A stretch of DNA of 64,000 bases, from assembly GCA_036309765.1 (NCBI GenBank), contig JAXJTE010000212.1, positions 26,145 through 90,144 of the forward strand, in the 5' to 3' direction. The notes under the pieces were generated by a model. The model saw nothing but the letters and a program-made list of their open reading frames with translations. It did not search any database and was not told the DNA's origin. Below are positions 42,792 through 50,502 of this stretch, piece by piece. The translations under genes and the position numbers were made by a program. The DNA comes from Caryophanon sp036309765. GTDB taxonomy: Bacteria > Bacillota > Bacilli > Bacillales_A > Planococcaceae. Position 1 is the first letter of the stretch; every line of letters starts with the position of its first letter.

Positions 42792-42926
42792 ATGCTATAT
42801 TGGTTAACGGTAATAATTACATTACACACGCATTTTGATGTAGTAAGTGGTGCCTTCTTGCTGGAGGTTGCTTGTTGCAAATGAAAAATGCGGAGGAAAT
42901 TAACCAAAACTTAGGAGGAAATACTC

Positions 42927-43646
42927 ATGTCAGTAATTTCAATGAAACAATTACTTGAAGCTGGTGTACATTTCGGTCACCAAACTCGTCGTTGGAACCC
43001 AAAAATGAAGAAATTCATCTTCGTTGAGCGTAACGGGATCTACATCATCGACTTACAAAAAACAGTTAAAAAATTAGAAGAAGCTTACGACTTCATGCGT
43101 CAAGTTGGTCAAGACGGTGGTAAAGTTTTATTCGTTGGTACGAAAAAACAAGCACAAGAAGCGATCAAAGAAGAAGCAGAACGTTCAGGCAACTACTACA
43201 TTAACCAACGTTGGTTAGGTGGTACTTTAACAAACTTCGGTACAATCCAAAAACGTGTTGCTCGTATGAAGCAAATCGAAAAAATGGAAGAAGATGGTAC
43301 TTTCGAAGTATTACCGAAAAAAGAAGTTATCCAACTTAAAAAACAACACGAGCGCTTAGTTAAATTCTTAGGCGGTATCCGTGATATGACTGCAATTCCA
43401 GATGTAATGTACGTGGTTGACCCACGTAAAGAGCGTATCGCAGTTGCAGAAGCACGTAAACTTAACATCCCTCTAGTTGGTATTGTTGATACTAACTGTG
43501 ATCCAGATGAAATCGACTACGTGATTCCAGCGAACGACGATGCTATCCGCGCTGTTAAATTATTAACTGCTAAAATGGCTGACGCTTTAATCGAGTCTAA
43601 ACAAGGTGAAGAAACTGCTGTAGTAGAAGCAACTACTGCTGAATAA
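42927..43646 (+). CDS. rpsB: 30S ribosomal protein S2
   Basis: Ribosomal protein S2, needed late in 30S assembly and for S1/mRNA docking. 239 residues. Signatures: SVISMKQLLEAGVHFGHQTR, RWNPKMKKFIFVERNGIYII, LFVGTKKQAQEAIKEEAERS, YYINQRWLGGTLTNF, and IPLVGIVDTNCDPDEIDYVI. Ribosome site TTAGGAGGA is strong. Codon use shifts here to the pattern of highly expressed genes. A ~135-nt leader lies between the upstream terminator and the ATG; I could not place a convincing promoter in it. A terminator separates rpsB from tsf. Confidence 0.98.
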   Translation: MSVISMKQLLEAGVHFGHQTRRWNPKMKKFIFVERNGIYIIDLQKTVKKLEEAYDFMRQVGQDGGKVLFVGTKKQAQEAIKEEAERSGNYYINQRWLGGTLTNFGTIQKRVARMKQIEKMEEDGTFEVLPKKEVIQLKKQHERLVKFLGGIRDMTAIPDVMYVVDPRKERIAVAEARKLNIPLVGIVDTNCDPDEIDYVIPANDDAIRAVKLLTAKMADALIESKQGEETAVVEATTAE

Positions 43647-43657
43647 TTCACTTTTAC

Positions 43658-43696
43658 AAAGGTGATAAGTGGATGAGTCCCTTATCACCTTTTTTT
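43658..43696 (+). terminator. Intrinsic terminator between rpsB and tsf
   Basis: AAAGGTGATAAG and CTTATCACCTTT form a perfect 12-bp stem with an 11-nt loop (43658-43692), continuing into a T7 tract (43690-43696). Confidence 0.88.
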
Positions 43697-43714
43697 GAAG
43701 AAAACGGTTATCCC

Positions 43715-43743
43715 TTGCTTCTTGTAAGCAAATAGCATATAAC
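43715..43743 (+). promoter_or_regulatory. Sigma-A promoter of tsf
   Basis: TTGCTT (43715-43720), 17-nt spacer, TATAAC (43738-43743, five of six). It lies between the rpsB terminator and the tsf ribosome site AAGGAGG. Confidence 0.52.
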
Positions 43744-43786
43744 TAATAACGATTAGTGTACTTATATTCCAAGGAGGAAATCCAAC

Positions 43787-44671
43787 ATGGCAACAATTAC
43801 TGCTCAATTAGTAAAAGAATTACGTGAAAAAACTGGCGCAGGTATGATGGACTGCAAAAAAGCATTAGTACAAACTGATGGCGACATGGAAGCGGCAATC
43901 GACTTCTTACGTGAAAAAGGCTTAGCTGCTGCTGGCAAAAAAGCTGACCGCGTAGCTGCTGAAGGTACTACTTACATTTTAGAAAACGGTAATGAAGCAA
44001 TTTTAGTTGAAATCAACGCTGAAACAGACTTCGTATCTAAAAATGATAAATTCATCACTTTAGTTGAAGAATTAACTGCTCACCTTTTAGCAACTAAACC
44101 AGCTGACGTAGATGCAGCATTAGAAACAGAAATTAACGGTGTGAAAGTTTCTGATTACATCTCTACTGCAATCGCTACAATCGGTGAAAAAATTTCATTA
44201 CGTCGTTTTGAAATTAAAACAAAAACAGATGCAGACGCATTCGGCGCTTACTTACACATGGGCGGACGTATCGGTGTATTAGTAGTGCTTGAAGGTTCTA
44301 CTGACGCTGCTGCTGCAAAAGATATTGCTATGCATATCGCTGCAATCAACCCAACATACGTTTCTCGTGACGAAGTTTCTGCTGAAGAAGTAGAGCGCGA
44401 GCGCAAAGTATTAACTGAGCAAGCGTTAAATGAAGGTAAACCAGAAAACATCGTAGCGAAAATGGTAGAAGGTCGTCTTGGTAAGTACTTCGAGGACGTT
44501 TGTTTATTAGACCAAACTTTCGTTAAAAACTCTGACCAAAAAGTACGTGACTTCGTAGGTTCTACTGGCGGTACAGTAACTGGATTCCAACGTTTTGCTG
44601 TTGGTGAAGGTATCGAAAAACGTGAAGATAACTTTGCAGAAGAAGTTATGAGCCAAGTTAAAGGTAACTAA
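43787..44671 (+). CDS. tsf: Translation elongation factor Ts
   Basis: Nucleotide exchange factor that regenerates EF-Tu-GTP. 294 residues. UBA-like N-terminus: LVKELREKTGAGMMDCKKAL, DGDMEAAIDFLREKGLAAAG. Core: VEINAETDFVSKNDKF (the TDFV exchange motif) and HMGGRIGVLVVLEG. C-terminal GKYFEDVCLLDQTFVK. AAGGAGG precedes the ATG. It has its own promoter and terminator, so it can form a single-gene unit as well as a read-through product of rpsB. Confidence 0.98.
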   Translation: MATITAQLVKELREKTGAGMMDCKKALVQTDGDMEAAIDFLREKGLAAAGKKADRVAAEGTTYILENGNEAILVEINAETDFVSKNDKFITLVEELTAHLLATKPADVDAALETEINGVKVSDYISTAIATIGEKISLRRFEIKTKTDADAFGAYLHMGGRIGVLVVLEGSTDAAAAKDIAMHIAAINPTYVSRDEVSAEEVERERKVLTEQALNEGKPENIVAKMVEGRLGKYFEDVCLLDQTFVKNSDQKVRDFVGSTGGTVTGFQRFAVGEGIEKREDNFAEEVMSQVKGN

Positions 44672-44692
44672 TTTCACATTATAAATAGCAGG

Positions 44693-44725
44693 AATAGGGA
44701 ACACATTTGCGTGTTCCCTATTTTT
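44693..44725 (+). terminator. Intrinsic terminator after tsf
   Basis: AATAGGGAACAC and GTGTTCCCTATT form a perfect 12-bp stem with a 6-nt loop, continuing into T5. Confidence 0.9.
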
Positions 44726-44792
44726 CAAGCAATGAAAAGTTACATCTTTTACACAAAACGTAGTAAAATAAAAGAAATGACGGAGGTTTCCT

Positions 44793-45518
44793 ATGAGTGT
44801 TCCACAATACAAACGAGTAGTAATTAAGTTAAGCGGCGAAGCGTTAGCAGGCGAAGCAGGCTTTGGTTTATCACCGCAAATCATTAAAGAAGTTGCGAAA
44901 CAAGTGAAGGAAGTTGTCGACCTTGATGTAGAAGTAGCAGTAGTTGTTGGCGGTGGGAACATTTGGCGCGGAAAGATCGGTAGCGAAATGGGCATGGAGC
45001 GTGCATCAGCAGACTACATGGGCATGTTAGCAACAGTTATGAACTCGTTAGCATTACAAGACGCTTTAGAAAAATTAGACATTGAAACGCGCGTGCAATC
45101 GTCAATCGTAATGACGCAAGTTGCAGAGCCGTATATTCGTCGTAAAGCTGTTCGTCATTTAGAGAAAAAGCGCGTTGTCATTTTCGCAGCTGGTACAGGT
45201 AACCCGTACTTCTCAACAGATACAACAGCCGCATTACGCGCAGCAGAGATTAACGCAGATGCAATTTTAATGGCGAAAAACAATGTCGATGGTGTGTACT
45301 CAGCGGACCCTCGTATTGATAAAACAGCAGTGAAGTACGATACATTAACGTACTTAGATGTGATTCAACAAGGATTACAAGTAATGGATTCAACTGCTTC
45401 AACATTATGTATGGATAACGATATTCCGTTAATCGTCTTCTCGATTTCAGAAGAAGGTAACATTCGTCGTGCTGTACAAGGAGAAAAAATTGGTACAATT
45501 GTTAGGAGGTCTATTTAA
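44793..45518 (+). CDS. pyrH: UMP kinase
   Basis: Hexameric bacterial UMP kinase (UMP to UDP) of the amino-acid-kinase fold, allosterically controlled by GTP/UTP. 241 residues. Motifs: YKRVVIKLSGEALAGEAGFG, EVAVVVGGGNIWRGKIG, ADYMGMLATVMNSLALQDAL, FAAGTGNPYFSTDTTAALRA, AILMAKNNVDGVYSADPR. A -10-like TAAAAT at 44764 has no good -35. The stop overlaps the frr start (TAATG). Confidence 0.97.
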   Translation: MSVPQYKRVVIKLSGEALAGEAGFGLSPQIIKEVAKQVKEVVDLDVEVAVVVGGGNIWRGKIGSEMGMERASADYMGMLATVMNSLALQDALEKLDIETRVQSSIVMTQVAEPYIRRKAVRHLEKKRVVIFAAGTGNPYFSTDTTAALRAAEINADAILMAKNNVDGVYSADPRIDKTAVKYDTLTYLDVIQQGLQVMDSTASTLCMDNDIPLIVFSISEEGNIRRAVQGEKIGTIVRRSI

Positions 45519-46075
45519 TGACAAAGGAAATTTTAGCAAACGCAAAAGATAAAATGGAAAAGTCAGTTTCAGCTTTATCACGCCAATTAGCATCAATTCG
45601 TGCTGGTCGTGCAAATGCGAGCCTACTTGACCGTATTTCAGTAGATTACTACGGTTCACCAACACCGGTAAACCAAATCGCGGGTATTTCAGTACCAGAA
45701 GCGCGTTTATTAGTGATCCAGCCATACGATAAATCTGCTTTAGGTGATATCGAAAAAGCAATCATGAAATCAGATTTAGGTATTACGCCAACGAATGACG
45801 GAAACATTATTCGTTTAGCGATTCCGGCATTAACAGAAGAGCGTCGTAAAGATCTTGCAAAACAAGTGAAAAAAGAAGCAGAAGAGGCAAAAGTTGCAGT
45901 GCGTAACGTGCGTCGTGATGCGAACGATGATTTAAAGAAAGCTGAAAAAGCTGGCGAAATTACAGAGGACGATTTACGTGGTTACGGTGAAGACATCCAA
46001 AAATTAACGGATGATTTCATTACGAAAGTAGATGCAGTCGCAAAAGATAAAGAGCAAGAGTTACTGGAAGTTTAA
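45518..46075 (+). CDS. frr: Ribosome recycling factor
   Basis: Splits post-termination ribosomes with EF-G. 185 residues, the invariant family length. L-shaped protein: KDKMEKSVSALSRQLASIRA, GRANASLLDRISVDYYGSPT, PVNQIAGISVPEARLLVIQP, then DGNIIRLAIPALTEERRKDL and the C-terminal helix. Coupled to pyrH by TAATG and followed by a terminator. Confidence 0.98.
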   Translation: MTKEILANAKDKMEKSVSALSRQLASIRAGRANASLLDRISVDYYGSPTPVNQIAGISVPEARLLVIQPYDKSALGDIEKAIMKSDLGITPTNDGNIIRLAIPALTEERRKDLAKQVKKEAEEAKVAVRNVRRDANDDLKKAEKAGEITEDDLRGYGEDIQKLTDDFITKVDAVAKDKEQELLEV

Positions 46076-46101
46076 TTTCCAGCGAACTTCTTCCATATGA
46101 G

Positions 46102-46131
46102 GAACGTCCTAATTATTAGGGCGTTCTTTTT
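46102..46131 (+). terminator. Intrinsic terminator after frr
   Basis: GAACGTCCTAA and TTAGGGCGTTC form 11 pairs with one G-T and a 3-nt loop, followed by T5. Confidence 0.88.
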
Positions 46132-46246
46132 ATATAGCGCTTTTACCGGCGCAATAAAATCACATGTGTACTATGAATCGGCGAGCCTTTGAAATAAAGG
46201 TGTGGCGCAAAACTTCGTGAAACATAAGGTAATTTGCAGTAGATTT

Positions 46247-46255
46247 TGATATGAT
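46247..46255 (+). promoter_or_regulatory. Extended -10 promoter of the uppS unit
   Basis: TG-A-TATGAT matches the extended -10 with five of six core bases. No good -35 is visible. It lies 42 nt before the uppS ATG, downstream of the frr terminator. Confidence 0.45.
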
Positions 46256-46296
46256 AATGAAGTACGTTCGATTTGTAGTCAGTGGAGGAAAAGTAA

Positions 46297-47091
46297 ATGT
46301 TAAAAAAATGGTTCGGGAAAACGGAAACGTTGCCGCTAAATGAATCTTTTGAAGAACGTGTACAACAGGCGACTGAGCATACGGTGCCAACGCATATCGC
46401 CATTATTATGGATGGTAATGGACGCTGGGCGAAAAAGCGTAACTTGCCGCGTGTTGCAGGGCATCATGAAGGTATGAAAACAGTGCGCAAAATTACACGT
46501 TTTGCAGACCGACTTGGCGTCAAGGCGCTAACGGTGTATGCATTTTCAACAGAAAACTGGAAGCGACCACGCACCGAAGTAGAATTTATTATGAAGTTGC
46601 CACAAGAATTTTTAGGTGATTTTTTACCAGAGATGATTGAGCGTAACATTCGTGTCGAAACAATCGGGGAGCCAGAGCAATTGCCAGCGCATACGATTAA
46701 GTCGTTAACCGAAGCGATGGAGGCAACAAAGCATAATACAGGGCTTGTGTTAACATTTGCACTCAATTACGGCAGTCGTGCTGAAATTATTCAAGCAACG
46801 CAAAAGATTGCGCAAGCTGTACAAACAGGTGAGCTGCGCGTAGAAGATATTACGGAACAAACGATGAATGAGGCTTTAATGACGGCGAGCTTACCAGAGC
46901 CAGAGCTATTAATTCGCACAAGTGGAGAGGTGCGTTTGAGCAACTTTATGTTATGGCAGCTGGCGTATACAGAGTTCTTCTTTACCGATGTTAATTGGCC
47001 AGATTTTTCAGAGGAGCATTTGCTCGAAGCGGTTGAAAGCTTTCAAGGAAGAGATCGTCGCTTTGGGGGATTAAAAGGGGGAGAAGCGTAG
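46297..47091 (+). CDS. uppS: Undecaprenyl diphosphate synthase
   Basis: Cis-prenyltransferase making C55 undecaprenyl diphosphate, the lipid carrier for wall polymers. 264 residues. Motifs: HIAIIMDGNGRWAKKRNLPR with the catalytic Asp, VAGHHEGMKTVRKITRFADR, LTVYAFSTENWKRPRTEVEF, LLIRTSGEVRLSNFMLWQLA and YTEFFFTDVNWPDF. SGE-RLSNF follows the usual SGEQRxSNF pattern with Val in place of Gln. GTGGAGG precedes the ATG. It overlaps cdsA by one nt. Confidence 0.96.
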   Translation: MLKKWFGKTETLPLNESFEERVQQATEHTVPTHIAIIMDGNGRWAKKRNLPRVAGHHEGMKTVRKITRFADRLGVKALTVYAFSTENWKRPRTEVEFIMKLPQEFLGDFLPEMIERNIRVETIGEPEQLPAHTIKSLTEAMEATKHNTGLVLTFALNYGSRAEIIQATQKIAQAVQTGELRVEDITEQTMNEALMTASLPEPELLIRTSGEVRLSNFMLWQLAYTEFFFTDVNWPDFSEEHLLEAVESFQGRDRRFGGLKGGEA

Positions 47092-47882
47092 TGAAAACAC
47101 GCATGATCACAGGTGTAGTGGCAGCAGCTTTGTTCATTCCATTTGTGCTATATGGCGGTTTACCTTGGTCGATTTTAGTGTATGCACTTGCAGCGATTTC
47201 GATGTATGAATTGCTGAAGATGAAGGATATATCGATTTTCTCAGCGCCAGGCGTCATGGGGACATTGGCGCTATTTGTTTTGCTGTTACCGACAGCATGG
47301 GCAGCAAAGTTACAGGAATGGACGACGTATGACAAGCTAGAGCTATTATTTTTAGTTGTGTTAGCATTGCTTGTTTATTCAGTCGTTGTGAAAAATAAAT
47401 TTACGTTTGATGGCATTGGTTTTATTGTGATGAGCGCGATTTATGTTGGACTTGGTTTCCATTATTTCATTGAAGCGCGTGCAGAAGGTGTCGTGTATTT
47501 AATTTTTGCGTTCGTGGTCGTATGGACGACGGATTCAGGGGCGTATTTTACTGGGCGCAAACTAGGGAAGCGTAAACTATGGCCGCATATTTCACCGAAT
47601 AAAACAGTAGAAGGCTTCGTTGGCGGGATTGTCATTGCGATCATTGCTGCGGTGATGATGGAGCTGATTTATCCGTTCGCACCTTCGTGGACGATGCTCA
47701 TTATCGTAACGATTATTTGCTCGATTTTCGGACAAATTGGTGATTTAGTAGAGTCTGCCATTAAGCGTCATTACAACGTGAAAGATTCAGGGCGCATTTT
47801 ACCTGGACACGGTGGTATTTTAGACCGCTTCGACAGTTTATTATTCGTTATACCACTTTTACATTTTTTACACTTTATGTAG
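47091..47882 (+). CDS. cdsA: Phosphatidate cytidylyltransferase CdsA (GTG start)
   Basis: Makes CDP-diacylglycerol from phosphatidic acid and CTP, the precursor of phosphatidylglycerol and cardiolipin. 263 residues with about eight membrane helices. Signature WTTDSGAYFTGRKLGKRKLW, then PHISPNKTVEGFVGG and the C-terminal GDLVESAIKRHYNVKDSGRI LPGHGGILDRFDSL. Start is GTG 47091, overlapping the uppS stop by one nt, with AGGGGGAG upstream. Confidence 0.95.
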   Translation: MKTRMITGVVAAALFIPFVLYGGLPWSILVYALAAISMYELLKMKDISIFSAPGVMGTLALFVLLLPTAWAAKLQEWTTYDKLELLFLVVLALLVYSVVVKNKFTFDGIGFIVMSAIYVGLGFHYFIEARAEGVVYLIFAFVVVWTTDSGAYFTGRKLGKRKLWPHISPNKTVEGFVGGIVIAIIAAVMMELIYPFAPSWTMLIIVTIICSIFGQIGDLVESAIKRHYNVKDSGRILPGHGGILDRFDSLLFVIPLLHFLHFM

Positions 47883-47904
47883 TGTCGGAAAGGACTTATA
47901 ACAG

Positions 47905-49050
47905 ATGAAAAAAATTAGTTTACTCGGTGCAACTGGTTCAATTGGCTTGCAGACGATTGATATTTTAGAGCAACACCCGGATCAATTTCAGCTTGTCGCA
48001 TTTTCGTCAGGACGCAATATGGAGGCGACGCGCAACATTTTACGTAAGCTCACACCACAGCTCGTGTCGGTTATGACGGCTGACGATGCACAAGCATTAC
48101 AGCAAGAATTTCCGCAGGTCACGTTTACATATGGAAACGACGGGCTTGTCGAAGTGGCGACGCATCCAGAAACGACGGTGCTTGTCAATGCTGTGCTTGG
48201 TAGCGTCGGGCTTGCATCGACGCTTGCGGCCATTCGCATGGGCAAAACAATTGCGATTGCGAATAAAGAAACGCTTGTGACGGCAGGGCATTTAGTGATG
48301 AGCGAGGCAAAAAAATACAACGCACCGATTTTACCAGTTGATAGTGAGCATTCTGCGCTATTCCAGTCGATGAACGGCGAGAACACAAAGCGTATTGAAC
48401 GTTTAATTTTAACCGCTTCTGGTGGCTCGTTCCGCGACAAAACACGTGCGGAGCTTGAAGGCGTAACGGTGAAAGACGCACTGAATCACCCGAACTGGTC
48501 GATGGGCGCAAAAATTACGATTGATTCGGCGACGATGATGAATAAAGGGCTTGAAGTAATCGAGGCGCATGTGTTATTTGATATGCCGTATGACAATATT
48601 GATGTGTTATTGCACCGCGAGAGCATCATTCACTCAATGGTCGAGTATAGCGATACGAGCGTCATGGCACAGCTTGGCTCACCGGATATGCGCGTGCCGA
48701 TTCAGTACGCACTTAGCTATCCAGACCGTCTACCCATTGCGAATGCACAGCGCTTAAACTTAGCACAAATTGGTCAGCTGCACTTTAAAGAAGTGGACTT
48801 TGATCGTTATCGTGCGCTAAAGCTTGCGTACGATGCAGGGCGTGCAGGTGGAACGGTATTAACGGCGATGAATGCGGCGAACGAAGCGGCAGTTGCATTG
48901 TTTTTAGACGAGAAAATTACGTTTTTACAAATCGAGGAGTGCATCGAGCGTGTTATGGATGCGCATGACAACATTTTACTTCCAGATTTAGAGACGATTT
49001 TAGCGGTAGATAGTGAGACGAGAAAAATTGTGCAGAGCATGGTAAAATAA
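47905..49050 (+). CDS. dxr: 1-deoxy-D-xylulose 5-phosphate reductoisomerase
   Basis: Second enzyme of the MEP isoprenoid pathway; makes MEP with NADPH, feeding UppS. 381 residues. NADPH-binding ISLLGATGSIGLQTIDILEQ, IANKETLVTAGHLV, substrate/metal residues in ILPVDSEHSALFQSM, LTASGGSFRDK, NHPNWSMGAKITIDSATMMN and KGLEVIEAHVLF. The target loop of fosmidomycin-type inhibitors is conserved. It sits in the usual cdsA-dxr-rseP order. Confidence 0.97.
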   Translation: MKKISLLGATGSIGLQTIDILEQHPDQFQLVAFSSGRNMEATRNILRKLTPQLVSVMTADDAQALQQEFPQVTFTYGNDGLVEVATHPETTVLVNAVLGSVGLASTLAAIRMGKTIAIANKETLVTAGHLVMSEAKKYNAPILPVDSEHSALFQSMNGENTKRIERLILTASGGSFRDKTRAELEGVTVKDALNHPNWSMGAKITIDSATMMNKGLEVIEAHVLFDMPYDNIDVLLHRESIIHSMVEYSDTSVMAQLGSPDMRVPIQYALSYPDRLPIANAQRLNLAQIGQLHFKEVDFDRYRALKLAYDAGRAGGTVLTAMNAANEAAVALFLDEKITFLQIEECIERVMDAHDNILLPDLETILAVDSETRKIVQSMVK

Positions 49051-49081
49051 GCAAAAGCATTGAGAGATGAGGGTGACAAGT

Positions 49082-50347
49082 ATGCAAACAGTTTTAGCCT
49101 TTATCGTCATTTTCGGTGGGCTTGTTTTTTTCCATGAGCTTGGACATTTCTTATTTGCAAAGCGTGCGGGTATTATGGTGCGCGAGTTTGCGATTGGGAT
49201 GGGACCGAAAATTTTTGGCGTCACAAAGGGCGAAACCATTTATACGATTCGTTTATTGCCAATTGGTGGTTACGTACGTATGGCAGGTGAGGATACAGAC
49301 AGTGTAGAGCTAAAGCCAGGCTACCGAATTGGTGTCATTTTAAACGATGACAATGAAATTGAAAAAATGTATTTCAACCAAAACAAAACGTATCCGAACA
49401 TTTATTTTTTAGAAGTAGAGCGTGCGGATTTAAACCGCGAGCTATGGGTTGAAGGCTATAATGAGGACGAGGAGCTTGTGCGCTTTAATGTTGCGCGTAA
49501 TGCGATTCTCGTTGAAAACGGTGCAGAAACAATTATTGCGCCGTACGATCGCCAGTTTAATTCAAAATCAGTTGGCGCACGTACGATGACGATTTTTGCA
49601 GGGCCGTTATTTAACTTTATTTTAGCGTTCTTTATTTTTATGGCACTTGGCTTTATGCAAGGTGTGCCAACGAACGAGCCGATCATTACGAAGGTTGTGC
49701 CAGAATCACCAGCAGCAGTTGCGGGTATGGAAGATGGCGACCTTGTAACGAACATTAACGGTACGACCATTTCGGAGTGGAATGACTTAGTTGCTATCGT
49801 ACAGGAATCACCAAAGGAATCGTTAACGGTAGATGTAGAGCGTGATGGAGCGCCACTTACGTTAACGATGACACCAGAAGTGATGGAGCAAGACGGGCAG
49901 CAGTACGGACAAATTGGTGTGCAGTATGCTTCGCCGATGGAACGTATCGTCAACCCACTTGAAGCTGCATGGTACGGCGTTGTATCAACATATGAATGGA
50001 CAATTCGTATTTTTGAAGCGTTAGGGGACTTAATTACAGGGCAGTTCTCACTTGATAAGTTAAACGGTCCAGTCGGCATTTATAAAACGACGGAAACGGT
50101 AGCTGAACAAGGCATTTTCAACTTAATGCACTGGGCAGCAATGCTTTCGATTAACCTTGGGATCATGAACTTATTGCCATTACCGGCGCTTGACGGAGGA
50201 CGTTTAATGTTCTTCGCAGTGGAAGCGGTGCGCGGCAAGCCGATTGATAGCCAAAAAGAAGGCATGGTGCATTTTGTCGGCATTATGTTACTGATGGCGT
50301 TAATGGTTGCCGTAACGTGGAACGATATTCAAAACTTTTTCTTCTAA
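49082..50347 (+). CDS. rseP: Site-2 intramembrane metalloprotease RseP/RasP
   Basis: Cleaves anti-sigma factors, FtsL and signal-peptide remnants within the membrane. GAGGGTGA (49069-49076) selects ATG 49082 (MQTVLAFIVIFGGLVFFHEL, 421 residues, B. subtilis 422); ATG 49067 overlaps the ribosome site. Zinc site HELGH at residues 18-22, GIMVREFAIGMGPKIF, one PDZ domain (TKVVPESPAAVAGMEDGDLV), and the third metal ligand in NLLPLPALDGGRLM. Membrane helices at both ends. Confidence 0.95.
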   Translation: MQTVLAFIVIFGGLVFFHELGHFLFAKRAGIMVREFAIGMGPKIFGVTKGETIYTIRLLPIGGYVRMAGEDTDSVELKPGYRIGVILNDDNEIEKMYFNQNKTYPNIYFLEVERADLNRELWVEGYNEDEELVRFNVARNAILVENGAETIIAPYDRQFNSKSVGARTMTIFAGPLFNFILAFFIFMALGFMQGVPTNEPIITKVVPESPAAVAGMEDGDLVTNINGTTISEWNDLVAIVQESPKESLTVDVERDGAPLTLTMTPEVMEQDGQQYGQIGVQYASPMERIVNPLEAAWYGVVSTYEWTIRIFEALGDLITGQFSLDKLNGPVGIYKTTETVAEQGIFNLMHWAAMLSINLGIMNLLPLPALDGGRLMFFAVEAVRGKPIDSQKEGMVHFVGIMLLMALMVAVTWNDIQNFFF

Positions 50348-50371
50348 ATTCGTCCGTATGTGGCGAAACAA

Positions 50372-50380
50372 TGGTAAAAT
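50372..50380 (+). promoter_or_regulatory. Extended -10 promoter of proS
   Basis: TG-G-TAAAAT (50372-50380), with five of six core -10 bases; no clear -35. It lies just after rseP and before the structured proS leader. Confidence 0.4.
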
Positions 50381-50382
50381 AG

Positions 50383-50500
50383 CACAGTATATTTAACTGT
50401 GGCATGTCGTTGGCTTTGAGTGGATTTGTCAAATATTGACTAGCACTCAAAGCCAAATTTGATTATGCTAAACATATTAACTTAAAAGGTGGAACTTTTA
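50383..50500 (+). promoter_or_regulatory. Structured leader upstream of proS
   Basis: Three inverted repeats. CACAGT/ACTGTG at 50383-50401. TTGGCTTTGAGTG (50410-50422) pairs perfectly with CACTCAAAGCCAA (50444-50456), enclosing GTCAA-ATA-TTGAC (50428-50440). TAAAAG/CTTTTA (50483-50500) encloses part of the ribosome site AAAAGGTGG. No T-tract follows the large hairpin. Conserved T-box parts (specifier loop, terminator/antiterminator with the TGG-N-ACC-GCG bulge) are not seen. Confidence 0.55.
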
Positions 50501-50502
50501 TT

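Noticed and set aside
49456..50079. 207-codon open frame on the minus strand inside rseP
   Set aside because: Shadow of the rseP coding frame; low-complexity Ser/Thr/Pro composition and no upstream signals.
50383..50502. T-box riboswitch in front of proS
   Set aside because: The GGTGGAAC string next to the start is only the ribosome site; the specifier stem, the conserved AG box and the terminator/antiterminator pair are absent.
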